DNA of 64,000 nucleotides from CBDFHV01 sp965247705 (GCA_965247705.1 CBDFHV010000074.1:1-64000), one strand, 5' to 3'; counted from the first letter of the stretch, positions 1-9,906 are shown. Notes: generated by a model from the sequence alone, not told the origin. Made by a program: numbers and translations.

Positions 1-150
1 AATACACTCTATAGGGGATATCCCTGTGAAGTAGGGTAGTTACCCTAGAATTCGAGACCACTTGTGGGGGCAGTCATCCCTCTCTTGGATACCAGGAATC
101 CTCAACAGGGTGGCGGTTCCGCGTTGTCACCTTCGACAGAGGACGCCGAC
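1..150. other. non-coding left edge with two short palindromes
   Basis: No convincing gene is seen here. Two small inverted repeats lie close together: GGGATATCCC at 15-24 and TAGGGTA-GT-TACCCTA at 32-47. They lie just beyond the 3' end of the minus-strand response regulator, so they could belong to a weak terminator, or to an operator of a gene outside the window. No U-tract is visible, so I do not call a terminator. Confidence 0.3.
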
Positions 151-660
151 CTAATGACCGAGTATCAACGAGGCCGCCCCATCGCGCCGCTCGTCGCCGT
201 CGAACTCGCGCACACGGCGACGCCGGTCGGGACCCACAAAGTCTTCCCGGCGAACGAAGGGGTGGGAGGACTCGACCACGGACACGATACGCTGATGGAT
301 CAGCTGAGCGGAAAACGGCTTCGCCAGGAAACTATTCGCGCCAGCATCCCGGGCTCTTTCGACGTTAACGGTCTCGGTATGGGCGCTGACGATTATCACG
401 GGAATGAAGGGGTCCGGACTGTCCCCGGCTTTGCGCAGCCGTTGCACAAGCCCAAGGCCTGAAAAGGTAGGCGACCAGTCCGCAAGCACAATGTCCGCGG
501 GTCTCTTATTGAGAATGGCATAGGCCTCTTCGACGCTGGAAGCATCGACGACCGAACCCACTCCCAATGCACGCAGCACGACGCGAAGCAGACTTCGCAT
601 GTTGAATTGGGGATCGGCGACGAGGACGATCAGGCGGGAAAGATCGTAGTAGCCAGACAT
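151..660 (-). CDS. CheY-like response regulator, single receiver domain with basic tail
   Basis: A 169-residue cytoplasmic receiver-domain protein. The acidic pocket has D16 (VADPQ), the likely phospho-acceptor is D61 (VLADWSP) and the conserved lysine is K114 (LAKPF), so the domain looks phosphorylation-competent. After the receiver (about residues 8-130) there is no recognisable output domain, only a tail rich in Arg and Asp (VGPDRRRR then DERR). Such stand-alone regulators act by protein-protein contact in phosphorelays or motility control; that role is inferred from the family. No kinase gene is adjacent, so its partner is unknown. It is transcribed away from the ABC exporter, with about 290 non-coding bases between them. 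Confidence 0.85.
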   Translation of the reverse strand: MSGYYDLSRLIVLVADPQFNMRSLLRVVLRALGVGSVVDASSVEEAYAILNKRPADIVLADWSPTFSGLGLVQRLRKAGDSPDPFIPVIIVSAHTETVNVERARDAGANSFLAKPFSAQLIHQRIVSVVESSHPFVRREDFVGPDRRRRVREFDGDERRDGAASLILGH

Positions 661-946
661 TGCCCTTCCCGGTCACGATTGTTTCCGAACCCGTCGGAGC
701 CCGATGGCCACGTAGTCCCGCACGGGGCCTTATGCGCTATTTTTCTGAACTGAAAGCCTGTCCGCAGGGATGATACGGAACGGGTTGGGGCAATGCCTCG
801 GTCTCCGACGATTTGGCCCGCGTATGTCCAAGCTATGGAACATCGCCGCGAGCGGCCTGAACGGCCCCGATGGCGACGCCCCGTACCGTCCGATGGAAAA
901 AGAAGCGGGCGCCCGTAACCAAGGCAGAGGCAGGCATTGGAGAGAA
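661..946. other. intergenic gap, no gene recognised
   Basis: Reading frames here are short and lack family resemblance or a good ribosome binding site. The only useful content is the last few bases, which border the ancestral stop codon (947-949) of the frameshifted ABC exporter. The promoter of the response regulator should lie at the left side of this gap, but I cannot pick a clear -35/-10 pair. Confidence 0.4.
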
Positions 947-1011
947 TTACAGCGCCGCGCTCGCGGGTGCAAATTGCAGCGCCGCCAAACGGGCATAAAG
1001 CGGGCTCGATT

Positions 1012-2751
1012 TCAGCAATTCCTCGTGGGTTCCACGGCGACGATGCGGCCGCCGTCCATGACGGCGATGCGGTCGGCGTTGACCACGGTGGACAGGCAGT
1101 GGGCGATGATGAGGGTGGTGCGGCCTTCCATCAGGCGGCGCAGGCCCTGCTGGACCAGGCGCTCGTTCTCGGAATCGAGCGCGCTTGTCGCCTCGTCCAA
1201 CAGCAGTACCGCCGGGTCGCGGAGGATGGCCCGGGCGATGGACACCCGCTGGCGCTGGCCGCCGGAAAGCCTGGTGCCTTTCTCGCCCAGGAACGTGTCG
1301 TAGCCCTCGGGCAGGGATTCCAGGAACTCGGCCGCAGCGGCGTCCCGGGCGGCGGCCCGCACGGATTCATCGTCGGCGTTGGGGTCGCCGTAGAGGATAT
1401 TGTCGTGGGCGTTGGCGCCGAAGATCACCGGCTCCTGGGGGACCAGGGCCATGCAGCGCCGCAGGGTCAAGGTGTCCAGTTCGCGGACGTCGATACCGTC
1501 GACGGTAATGCGGCCCTCCAAGGGGTCGTAGAACCGCAGGAGGAGCTGGAAGACCGTCGACTTCCCTGCGCCCGACGGACCGACCAGGGCCACCGTGTCT
1601 CCGGGCTCGATGTTGAAGGAGACATCGTGCAGCGCCGGCGCATCGGGGCGGGAAGGGTAGTGGAACGTCACCCCTTCAAACCCCACCCGCCCGGCAACCG
1701 GGAAGGGCAGGGGTTTTGGTGCCGGCGGCGGCGTGATCTCCGGCGTCACCTCCAGCAGTTCCATCAGCCGCTCCGTGGCGCCGGCGGCCCGCTGCAATTC
1801 GCCGTAGACTTCGGAAATGACGCCGACGGAAATGGCCACCATGGTGGCGTAGAAAACAAAGGCGGCCAGTTCGCCACCGGTGATCCGCCCGCTCATGACA
1901 TCGTTGCCGCCCACCCACAGGATGACGGCGATGGCGGTGAAGACCAGCAGGATGACGGTGGCCGACAGCACCGCTCTGAGGCCGATCCGACGCCGGGCGG
2001 TGTCGAAGGCCTGCCAGACCTCGTAACCGAAGCGGCGCCGATCCTCCGCCTCGTGGGTGAAGGCCTGGACGGTGCGAATGGCGTTGAAGCTCTCCTCGGC
2101 GAAGGCGCCCACGTCGGCGACCCGGTCCTGGCTTGCCCGGGACAGTTTGCGCACCCGCCGGCCGATAAGCAGGATCGGCGCCACCACCACCGGCACCACC
2201 AGCAGCACCAGGCCCGTCAGCCTGGCGTCGGTGACCAGCAACATCACCAGACCGCCGGTCAAAGTCAGGGCGTTGCGCAGGGCCATGGAGGCGCTGGAGC
2301 CGATGATGGACTGCAGCAGCGTCGTGTCCGTGGTCAACCGGGACAGGATCTCGCCGGTCTTGGTCACTTCGAAGAAGCCGGGGTGCAGGGAGATGACCCG
2401 GTCGAACAGGGCGTTGCGCAGGTCCGCCACCACCCGCTCGCCCAGCCAGGACATCAGGTAGAAGCGGGCGAAAGTGCCGCCGGCCATGACCACCCCGAGG
2501 CCGATCAGCAGCAAAAGCGCGTCGTCGAGGGCCTTGGAATCGCCGCTGGCGAAGCCGCTGTCAACCAGCACCCGCAGGCCCTGCCCCAGACCCAGGGACG
2601 CCAAGGCGGTCACCACCAGGGCCACCGCCGCCAGCACGACGCGGGGCAGGTACGGCCGCAGGAAAGCGCCGGCCCGGCGCAGGGCGCGAACGTCCCGGCC
2701 CGGGGGCCGTTCGGGGAGGAAGCCGCGTCCCCTGCCGCCGGGTCCCGCCAC
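1012..2751 (-). CDS. MsbA-type ABC exporter (TM domain fused to ATPase), C-terminal frameshift
   Basis: A half-transporter with one membrane domain (about residues 30-320) and one ATPase domain; it should work as a homodimer in the inner membrane, exporting lipid or a hydrophobic compound. The nucleotide domain has Walker A GPSGAGKST (about 391-399), signature LSGGQRQR (about 495-502), Walker B LLLDEATSALD and H-loop IIAHCLSTV. I chose the GTG at 2751 because it gives the usual length and leaves the upstream operators free. As it stands the protein ends abnormally in VAVEPTRNC. Adding one G at about 1032 on the coding strand restores GTHEELLKSSPLYARL and a stop at 947, giving about 601 residues. 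So the last 28 residues are lost through a one-base deletion or a sequencing error. The gene is divergent from iscR and shares its control region. Confidence 0.85.
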   Translation of the reverse strand: MAGPGGRGRGFLPERPPGRDVRALRRAGAFLRPYLPRVVLAAVALVVTALASLGLGQGLRVLVDSGFASGDSKALDDALLLLIGLGVVMAGGTFARFYLMSWLGERVVADLRNALFDRVISLHPGFFEVTKTGEILSRLTTDTTLLQSIIGSSASMALRNALTLTGGLVMLLVTDARLTGLVLLVVPVVVAPILLIGRRVRKLSRASQDRVADVGAFAEESFNAIRTVQAFTHEAEDRRRFGYEVWQAFDTARRRIGLRAVLSATVILLVFTAIAVILWVGGNDVMSGRITGGELAAFVFYATMVAISVGVISEVYGELQRAAGATERLMELLEVTPEITPPPAPKPLPFPVAGRVGFEGVTFHYPSRPDAPALHDVSFNIEPGDTVALVGPSGAGKSTVFQLLLRFYDPLEGRITVDGIDVRELDTLTLRRCMALVPQEPVIFGANAHDNILYGDPNADDESVRAAARDAAAAEFLESLPEGYDTFLGEKGTRLSGGQRQRVSIARAILRDPAVLLLDEATSALDSENERLVQQGLRRLMEGRTTLIIAHCLSTVVNADRIAVMDGGRIVAVEPTRNC

Positions 2752-2837
2752 GGATGTGATCCTCGATGTGAATGCGCAGTCCTTCTCATGGACTGATGGC
2801 GTGCCGGCGTCCAGGATTCGTGGCGATGGTAAAAACA

Positions 2838-2898
2838 GACCAATTTGGTCTTGATTGCGCCGCAAAACCTGACTAATTAGGTCTTGATTGCAGCGCAA
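2838..2898. promoter_or_regulatory. two IscR-like operators in direct repeat upstream of iscR-suf
   Basis: Two 28-base near-identical segments start at 2838 and 2871, exactly 33 bases (about three helical turns) apart. Each has a dyad core followed by GGTCTTGATTGC and GCAA. The first core, GACCAATTTGGTC, is a near-perfect palindrome; the second, GACTAATTAGGTC, resembles the IscR type-1 core GACT-N-AGTC. They lie between the ABC exporter start (2751) and the iscR start (2910), so they could serve both divergent promoters. Binding by the IscR encoded next door is inferred from motif resemblance and position. Confidence 0.65.
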
Positions 2899-2909
2899 GG
2901 CGGAATTCC

Positions 2910-3358
2910 ATGATCCGACTAAGCAGATTAGCCGACTACGCCGTGGCCCTGATGACCCATATCGCCGACCAGCCCGACCGGCTGCGGACGGGGCCGGAAC
3001 TGGCAACGGCCATGCACCTGCCGCCGCCGACGGTGAGCAAGGTCCTCAACAAATTGAGCCGCGGCGGGCTTTTGACTTCCCACCGGGGGGTGGTCGGAGG
3101 CTATAACCTGGCCCGACCGGCCAACCATATCACCATGACCGACATCATTTCCGCCGTCGACGGCCCCATCGCCATGACCGACTGCATCGAGGACTCGCCC
3201 GGCGTGTGCACGCTCGAATCCATCTGCCCGGCCCGATCCAGTTGGCAGAAGATCAACAACGCGATCCGCGGCGCCTTGGACGGGGTAACCCTGTCCGACG
3301 TGGTGCCGCCGCCCATGCCATGGGTAAGCGTGCCGGCCGCCGAACCCCGGGAGACCGC

Positions 3359-3362
<4 letters not shown>
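2910..3362 (+). CDS. iscR: Rrf2-family Fe-S regulator of the SUF operon (IscR-like)
   Basis: A 150-residue winged-helix repressor. The N-terminal DNA-binding part (LSRLADYAVALMTHIAD, then PPPTVSKVLNKLSRGGLL and the wing RGVVGGYNL) is typical Rrf2. Three cysteines at 92, 100 and 106 (DC, VC, IC) match the spacing of [2Fe-2S]-binding Rrf2 members such as IscR. In that family the cluster-bearing form reports Fe-S sufficiency and changes operator choice. It is the first gene of the suf operon, and its TGA overlaps the sufB ATG (ATGA at 3359-3362), so the two are translationally coupled. Paired operators just upstream suggest autoregulation. Confidence 0.92.
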
Positions 3363-4809
<1,447 letters not shown>

Positions 4810-4813
<4 letters not shown>

Positions 4814-5565
4814 GCCCGCTTTTGGAGATCGAGGGCCTTGTGGTCGAAGTGGACGGCAAAGAGATCCTGAAGGGGATCGACCTGACCCTGGAAGCGGGCC
4901 GGGTCGACGCCATCATGGGGCCCAACGGTTCGGGCAAGAGCACCCTGGCTTACGCCATGGCCGGGCGGCCGGGCTACGAGATCACCGCCGGCACGGTCCG
5001 CTACAAGGGCAAGGATCTCATGGACATGGCGCCGGAAGAGCGGGCCGGCGAGGGCCTGTTCCTCGCTTTCCAGTATCCGGTCGAGATCCCCGGCGTCACC
5101 AACACCATCTTCCTCAAGGAATCCGTCAACGCGGTGCGCCGCTACCGGGGCGAGGACGAACTGGACGCCATGGCCTTCCTGAAGACCATCCGCCCCAAGC
5201 TCAAGGACCTGGGGGTCGACAACGAGCTTCTCAAGCGAGCGGTGAACGTGGGCTTCTCCGGCGGCGAGAAGAAGCGCAATGAGGTCCTGCAGATGACGGT
5301 CCTGGAACCGATTCTCGCCGTCCTCGACGAGACCGATAGCGGCCTCGACATCGATGCCCTCAAGATCGTCGCCGACGGGGTCAACGCGCTGAGGGCGCCG
5401 GACCGGTCATTCCTGGTCATCACCCACTACCAGCGCCTGTTGGAGCACATCGTGCCCGACCGGATCCACGTGCTGGCCGGGGGGCGCATCGTGCGCACCG
5501 GCGGCAAGGAACTGGCCCTGGAGCTGGAGGCGAAGGGCTATGCCGACATCCTGGCGGCGGCCTGA
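4810..5565 (+). CDS. sufC: Fe-S cluster assembly ATPase SufC
   Basis: A 251-residue soluble ABC-type ATPase of the SufBCD complex. It has Walker A GPNGSGKST (37-45), the Q-loop LAFQYPVEIPG, the SufC-specific signature FSGGEKKRNEVLQM and Walker B AVLDETDSGLDIDALK. It has no membrane segments; ATP hydrolysis drives rearrangement of the SufB-SufD dimer during cluster formation. The ATG at 4810 overlaps the sufB stop by four bases. The full length matches the family, and only 12 bases separate it from sufD. Confidence 0.97.
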
Positions 5566-5577
5566 GGCAACGAAACG

Positions 5578-6927
5578 ATGACGGTCACAGCGAAATCCCA
5601 GGCCCGGCCGGACGCCGGCGTCGCGCCTTTTCTGGACCAGTTCGGCGCCGCCCGAGCCTGGCTGCCCGGCATGGAGCACGCCTTCGTGACCGACTTCCGG
5701 CAACGGTGCCTGGGGCGGTTCGAGTCCCTGGGCCTGCCGACGACAAAGCTGGAAGCCTGGCATTTCACCAACGTGGCCCCGGTCCTGCGCCAGTCCTTCG
5801 AGGCCGTGGAAGGGCCCGTGGAAGCGACGGGGATCGATTCCGTGGCGCCGCTCGTGGAAACCTCGGGCCATCGGCTGGTGTTCGTCGGCGGCCGGTACCA
5901 GCCCCATCTTTCCGACCCCGGCGACTTGCCCCGTGGCGTGGTGCTGGAACCCCTGCCAAGCGTTCTGGCTAAGCGGCCGGAGCTTGTCGGCGAACGCCTT
6001 GGCGACCTCGGCTATCTGGACGACAACGCCTTCGATGCCATTAACGGAGCGATGATGAGCGACGGGGCGGTTCTCGTCATCGACGACGGCGTGTCGATCG
6101 AAGCGCCGATCGAGATCGTGTTCCTGGCCGGCCTCGGCGACGAGGCTCGGGCGGAATACGTCCGCAGTCTGCTGGTCCTGGGTACCGGCGCCAAGGCCAC
6201 GGTGATCGAGCGGCACGGCGGGTTCGGCGACGAGGCGCGCCTGCGCAGCGCCGGCGTCGAAGCCTTCCTCGGCCCGCAAAGCGCGCTTCGCCACCACAAG
6301 GTTCAGGAAGAGGGCGCGGCCACCGTTCATGTGGCGGGCCTTCAGGCCCGCCTCGACCGGGATGCCGTGCTGGAATCCTTCACCCTCCACCGGGGCGCCC
6401 GGCTGGCCCGCCAGGACACCGTCGCCTGCCTGGAGGGCGAGGGCGCCCAATGCCGGCTCAACGGCGCCTATCTGCTGCGGGGCGAGCAGCACTGCGACAA
6501 CACCACCCGCATCGAACATCGGGTACCCCATACCGCCTGCAGCGAAGTGTTCAAGGGCGTGGTGGACGACCGGGCGCGGGGCGTCTTCCAGGGCACCATC
6601 GTGGTCCATCGGGACGCCCAGGGCACCGACGGGCACCAGTCGAGCCGGGCGCTGCTGCTGTCGGACCAGGCAACCGTCGATACCAAGCCGGAACTGGAGA
6701 TCTACGCCGACGACGTGAAGTGCAGCCACGGCGCGACCATCGGCGAATTGGACAGCGAAGCGATGTTCTATCTGCGCTCCCGCGGTCTCGACGAAGCGTC
6801 GGCCCGTCGCCTGTTGATCGGCGCCTTCATCGAGGACGCCCTGGCCGAAATCAGCGACGAGGCCGTGCGCCAGGCCCTCGGCCATCGTGCCATCGGCTGG
6901 CTGGAAGCGGAGGAGATGCGCCCATGA
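5578..6927 (+). CDS. sufD: Fe-S cluster assembly protein SufD
   Basis: A 449-residue SufD, the paralogue of SufB and its heterodimer partner in SufBC2D. The C-terminal beta-helix core is recognisable: RGVFQGTIVVHRDAQGTDG, SRALLLSDQATVDTKPELEI, YADDVKCSHGATIGELD and MFYLRSRGLDEASAR. The N-terminal third is variable, as usual. Start ATG 5578 follows the sufC stop by 12 bases; the stop overlaps the sufS start (ATGA at 6924-6927). SufD is thought to help with iron entry and complex stability, an inference from other species. Confidence 0.95.
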   Translation: MTVTAKSQARPDAGVAPFLDQFGAARAWLPGMEHAFVTDFRQRCLGRFESLGLPTTKLEAWHFTNVAPVLRQSFEAVEGPVEATGIDSVAPLVETSGHRLVFVGGRYQPHLSDPGDLPRGVVLEPLPSVLAKRPELVGERLGDLGYLDDNAFDAINGAMMSDGAVLVIDDGVSIEAPIEIVFLAGLGDEARAEYVRSLLVLGTGAKATVIERHGGFGDEARLRSAGVEAFLGPQSALRHHKVQEEGAATVHVAGLQARLDRDAVLESFTLHRGARLARQDTVACLEGEGAQCRLNGAYLLRGEQHCDNTTRIEHRVPHTACSEVFKGVVDDRARGVFQGTIVVHRDAQGTDGHQSSRALLLSDQATVDTKPELEIYADDVKCSHGATIGELDSEAMFYLRSRGLDEASARRLLIGAFIEDALAEISDEAVRQALGHRAIGWLEAEEMRP

Positions 6928-8192
6928 ACGCCGTATCCGCGCCCGCCGCGATTGCCGACAGCGGGCTTGCCCGGGCCTACGACGTGGAACGGGTGCGCCG
7001 CGATTTCCCGATCCTGTCCGAAATCGTGCACGGCAAGCCGTTGGTGTTCCTGGACAGCGCCGCCTCGGCCCAGAAGCCGCGCCAGGTAATCGACGCCTTG
7101 CGCTACGTGTACGAGCACGAATACGCCAACGTCCACCGGGGCATCTACTATCTGAGCGAACGGGCCACCAGACGTTTCGAGGAAGCCCGCGAGGCGGTGC
7201 GGCGCTTCATCAACGCCGCCCACGGCCACGAGATCGTCTTCACCCGCAACGCCACCGAGGCCATCAACCTGGTCGCCGCCACCTTTGGACGGCGGTTCTT
7301 GGCCGAAGGCGACGAGGTGGTGATTTCGGAGATGGAGCACCACTCCAACATCGTGCCCTGGCAAATGCTGCGGGACGAGAAGGGCATCGTGCTCAAGGTG
7401 GTTCCTATCACCGACGACGGCGAATTGCGCCTGGACGCCCTGGACCGGATCCTGGGCCCGCGCACCAAGCTGGTGGCGATCACCCATATGTCCAACGCCT
7501 TGGGCACCATCGTTCCGGTTGCCGAGGTCATCGCCAGGTCCCATGGGGTGGGCGCCAAGGTGCTGCTGGACGGCTGCCAGGGGGTGACCCACCTGGGCGT
7601 CGACGTGCAGGCGCTGGACTGCGATTTCTACGCCTTTTCCGGCCATAAGCTCTACGGGCCGTCGGGCATTGGGGTGCTGTTCGGCAAGGAAGCGCTTCTC
7701 GATGCCATGCCCCCCTACATGGGCGGCGGCGAGATGATCGAAACGGTGACCTTCGAGAAATCCACCTGGGCGCCGCTGCCCCACAAGTTCGAGGCTGGGA
7801 CACCGGCCATCGCCCAGGCCATTGGCCTTGGCGTCGCCATCGAATACCTGGAAGGGCTCGGCATGGATGCCGTTCGGGCCCACGAGCGGGACCTGCTCAC
7901 CTATGCCACCCAGCGCCTGTCGGCCATCGAGGGCCTGCGAATAATCGGCACCGCCATGGCCAAGGCCAGCGTCTTGTCCATGACCGCCAGCTTCGCACAT
8001 GCCTTCGACATGGCGACGATCCTCGATCGGGAAGGGGTCGCGGTCCGCGCCGGACACCACTGCGCCCAACCGGTCATGGCCCGCTTCGGGATCGATTCCT
8101 CGGTTCGGGCGTCCCTCGGCCTCTACAGCAACCGTGCCGACGTAGACACCTTGGCCGAGGGGCTGGAGAAGGTTCGCAGGGTTCTGTCGTGA
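6924..8192 (+). CDS. sufS: group II cysteine desulfurase SufS
   Basis: A 422-residue PLP enzyme that removes sulfur from L-cysteine and passes it as persulfide to SufE. The PLP lysine is K242 (FSGHKLYGPSG), and the catalytic cysteine is C380 in RAGHHCAQPVM, the group II pattern. The N-terminal YLDSAASAQKP-like segment (VFLDSAASAQKP) and HRGIYYLSERAT are typical of SufS/CsdA. The start overlaps the sufD stop, and its own stop overlaps the GTG of sufE. The upstream in-frame extension is a shadow of sufD. Confidence 0.96.
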   Translation: MNAVSAPAAIADSGLARAYDVERVRRDFPILSEIVHGKPLVFLDSAASAQKPRQVIDALRYVYEHEYANVHRGIYYLSERATRRFEEAREAVRRFINAAHGHEIVFTRNATEAINLVAATFGRRFLAEGDEVVISEMEHHSNIVPWQMLRDEKGIVLKVVPITDDGELRLDALDRILGPRTKLVAITHMSNALGTIVPVAEVIARSHGVGAKVLLDGCQGVTHLGVDVQALDCDFYAFSGHKLYGPSGIGVLFGKEALLDAMPPYMGGGEMIETVTFEKSTWAPLPHKFEAGTPAIAQAIGLGVAIEYLEGLGMDAVRAHERDLLTYATQRLSAIEGLRIIGTAMAKASVLSMTASFAHAFDMATILDREGVAVRAGHHCAQPVMARFGIDSSVRASLGLYSNRADVDTLAEGLEKVRRVLS

Positions 8193-8638
8193 CGGCGGAC
8201 CTGGAGGCATACCATGAATTCGTCGACATCCTCGGCGAGCTCGACGACGAAATGCGCTGGGAATTCATCATCGACATGGCCAAGCGCCACAAGAACGACC
8301 CGTTTCCGGAATCGGCCATGTCGGACGAGAATCTGATGCACGGCTGCATGTCCAAAGTGTGGATCCTCCATGATCGGGAGATCGACAAGCACTACTTTCG
8401 AGGCCATAGCGATTCGATCATCGTCAAGGGCTTGGTGAGCATGATGGCCGAGTCCTTCAGCGGCCTGAGGGGCGCGGAACTGCAGGCCCTGACCCTGGAC
8501 CACGTACGCGACCTCAATCTCGGCGCGCTGACCACCCAGCGTCAGGTGGGCATGATGGCGATGCTCAAGCACATGCAGCGCCTCGGTCGCCAGACCGCGG
8601 CCACGTCGGTGGCCGGGGAGGACGTGATAACATCATGA
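8189..8638 (+). CDS. sufE: sulfur acceptor SufE
   Basis: A 149-residue SufE that accepts persulfide from SufS and delivers it to SufB. The acceptor cysteine is C53 in ENLMHGCMSKVWI, the family hallmark. The start is GTG at 8189 overlapping the sufS stop (GTGA), in keeping with the chain of overlapping junctions from iscR through sufE. Length and N-terminal YHEFVDILGELDD fit the family. The pair SufS-SufE together forms the sulfur donor of the operon. Confidence 0.94.
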   Translation: MTADLEAYHEFVDILGELDDEMRWEFIIDMAKRHKNDPFPESAMSDENLMHGCMSKVWILHDREIDKHYFRGHSDSIIVKGLVSMMAESFSGLRGAELQALTLDHVRDLNLGALTTQRQVGMMAMLKHMQRLGRQTAATSVAGEDVITS

Positions 8639-8654
8639 GACGCGGGGGATTTCC

Positions 8655-9044
8655 ATGCATGGCATGACACCTTACGAGACCGGGGAGCCGCTTGAGGACT
8701 TTCGGGCTTCCGCCGGCGAGCCACTGCCGCCGGGGACGGCCCCGGCCACCGCCGAGGTCGTGGTCGAGGCCCTGCGCACCGTGTACGATCCGGAGATTCC
8801 GGTAAATATCTACGACCTCGGCCTGATCTACGAGAGCGAGATCGGCGAGGACGGCAACGTGCAGATCAAGATGAGCTTGACCGCGCCTGGCTGCCCGGTC
8901 GCCGGCGAAATGCCCGGCATGGTCGCCGATGCCGTTGCCGCCGTGGACGGCGCCGGGGAAGTGGACGTGGAGCTTGTCTGGGATCCGCCCTGGGATACCA
9001 GCAGAATGTCCGAGGACGCGAAACTGGCCCTCGGCATGGACTGA
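8655..9044 (+). CDS. sufT: SufT-type MIP18/DUF59 Fe-S maturation protein
   Basis: A 129-residue single-domain DUF59 protein. The core is TVYDPEIPVNIYDLGLIYES, followed by the central MSLTAPGCPVAGEMPG with the conserved cysteine, then the C-terminal VELVWDPPWDTSRMSEDAK. SufT proteins help maturation of Fe-S enzymes and commonly close alphaproteobacterial suf operons. It starts 16 bases after sufE. No A-type carrier (SufA/IscA) follows it; a CGFS glutaredoxin does instead, which may fill the carrier role. Confidence 0.93.
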   Translation: MHGMTPYETGEPLEDFRASAGEPLPPGTAPATAEVVVEALRTVYDPEIPVNIYDLGLIYESEIGEDGNVQIKMSLTAPGCPVAGEMPGMVADAVAAVDGAGEVDVELVWDPPWDTSRMSEDAKLALGMD

Positions 9045-9089
9045 CAGCGAACAACGACGACAACCACCACGACAACTATGGAGAGACCG

Positions 9090-9431
9090 ATGAGCGACAA
9101 TCCCGTTTTCGACCGCATACAGACGGAAATCGACGCCGCCGACGTGGTGGTTTTCATGAAGGGCACGCCCGTGATGCCCCAGTGCGGATTTTCCGCCCAG
9201 GTCGTGGCGGGCCTTACTCACCTGGGCGTCAAGTTCAAGGGCTTCAACGTACTGGAAGATCCCGATGTGCGGGACGGCATCAAACAGTTCAGCAACTGGC
9301 CAACCATTCCCCAGCTCTATGTGAAGGGCGAATTCGTCGGCGGCTGCGATATTTTCCGCGAGATGTTCCAGACCGGCGAACTTGAGGAGCTGTTCCGCGA
9401 CAAGGGAGTCCAGGCCGCGACCCAGGCTTGA
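9090..9431 (+). CDS. grxD: CGFS monothiol glutaredoxin (Grx4/GrxD)
   Basis: A 113-residue monothiol glutaredoxin with the active-site motif CGFS at 32-35 (VMPQCGFSAQVV), plus WPTIPQLYVKGEFVGGCDI, the glutathione-binding TVP-like and GG elements. CGFS glutaredoxins hold a glutathione-ligated [2Fe-2S] cluster as a dimer and transfer clusters to targets; here that fits its place behind sufT. I chose ATG 9090 because GGAGAG at 9080-9085 is then a well-spaced ribosome binding site; the ATG at 9078 would put this site inside the gene. Confidence 0.94.
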   Translation: MSDNPVFDRIQTEIDAADVVVFMKGTPVMPQCGFSAQVVAGLTHLGVKFKGFNVLEDPDVRDGIKQFSNWPTIPQLYVKGEFVGGCDIFREMFQTGELEELFRDKGVQAATQA

Positions 9432-9453
9432 GTCCATCGAAGGGAAAGAGCCC

Positions 9454-9891
9454 GTGGGACAGTCCGTGCCCATCGGTTCCCGGGGCTATCACGCGGTGCG
9501 GGCGATGGTCGACCTCGCCCGTTGTTACGAGGCCGGGCGGCCGGATCCCCTGGCCGCCATCGCGGAACGGCAGAACATCTCCGTCTCCTACCTGGAGCAA
9601 CTGTTCGCGAGGCTGCGCCGCCAGCGCTTGCTGACCGCGATGCGCGGGCCAGGCGGCGGATACCGTCTGTCCCGTCCACCCCGGGAAACGCGAATCGACG
9701 AGATCGTGCGCGCCGTCGACGGCGCCATGGCCACGGCCGAGTCCGGCGAGGGTTTACCGGCGGGACAAGAGGAATGGGAGGCCGCGCGTGCCAGCGACGA
9801 TCTGTGGACGGCGGTCGGGCAAGAGGTGTCTCAATACCTGAGCCGGGTGTCCCTTCAGGACGTCATCCGGGACAATGGCGCCTTGGTATGA
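9454..9891 (+). CDS. Rrf2-family regulator without cluster cysteines
   Basis: A 145-residue Rrf2-type winged-helix protein: GSRGYHAVRAMVDLARCYEAG, ISVSYLEQLFARLRRQRLL and the wing RGPGGGYRLSRPP. It keeps the DNA-binding half and the start of the dimer helix (IDEIVRAVDG) but has one cysteine only (residue 24, in the helix-turn-helix half). The three-cysteine cluster loop is absent, replaced by an acidic stretch. It therefore cannot sense Fe-S like the IscR at 2910; it may be constitutive or sense something else. GTG 9454 is chosen for the GGGAAAGAG ribosome site just upstream and lies 23 bases after grxD, so it is probably in the same operon. Confidence 0.82.
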   Translation: MGQSVPIGSRGYHAVRAMVDLARCYEAGRPDPLAAIAERQNISVSYLEQLFARLRRQRLLTAMRGPGGGYRLSRPPRETRIDEIVRAVDGAMATAESGEGLPAGQEEWEAARASDDLWTAVGQEVSQYLSRVSLQDVIRDNGALV

Positions 9892-9906
9892 GGCCTATCG
9901 GCCTCA
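9889..9906. terminator. compact hairpin shared by two convergent genes
   Basis: TGAGGCC-TATC-GGCCTCA forms a seven-base-pair stem with a four-base loop. The left arm begins with the TGA stop of the Rrf2 gene, and the right arm ends with the complement of the TGA stop of prsT, so both stops are inside the stem. It probably separates the convergent transcripts. There is no clear U-tract on either side, so intrinsic termination is not certain. Confidence 0.45.

Noticed and set aside
770..1303. Possible small plus-strand gene between the response regulator and the exporter
   Set aside because: Arg-rich translation without family resemblance, overlaps the exporter's real 3' end, and no ribosome site.
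937..2796. Long plus-strand open frame of about 620 codons across the ABC exporter
   Set aside because: It is the antisense shadow of the exporter gene in GC-rich DNA; composition is His/Gln/Gly rich with no domain, and the minus-strand frame has all ABC motifs.
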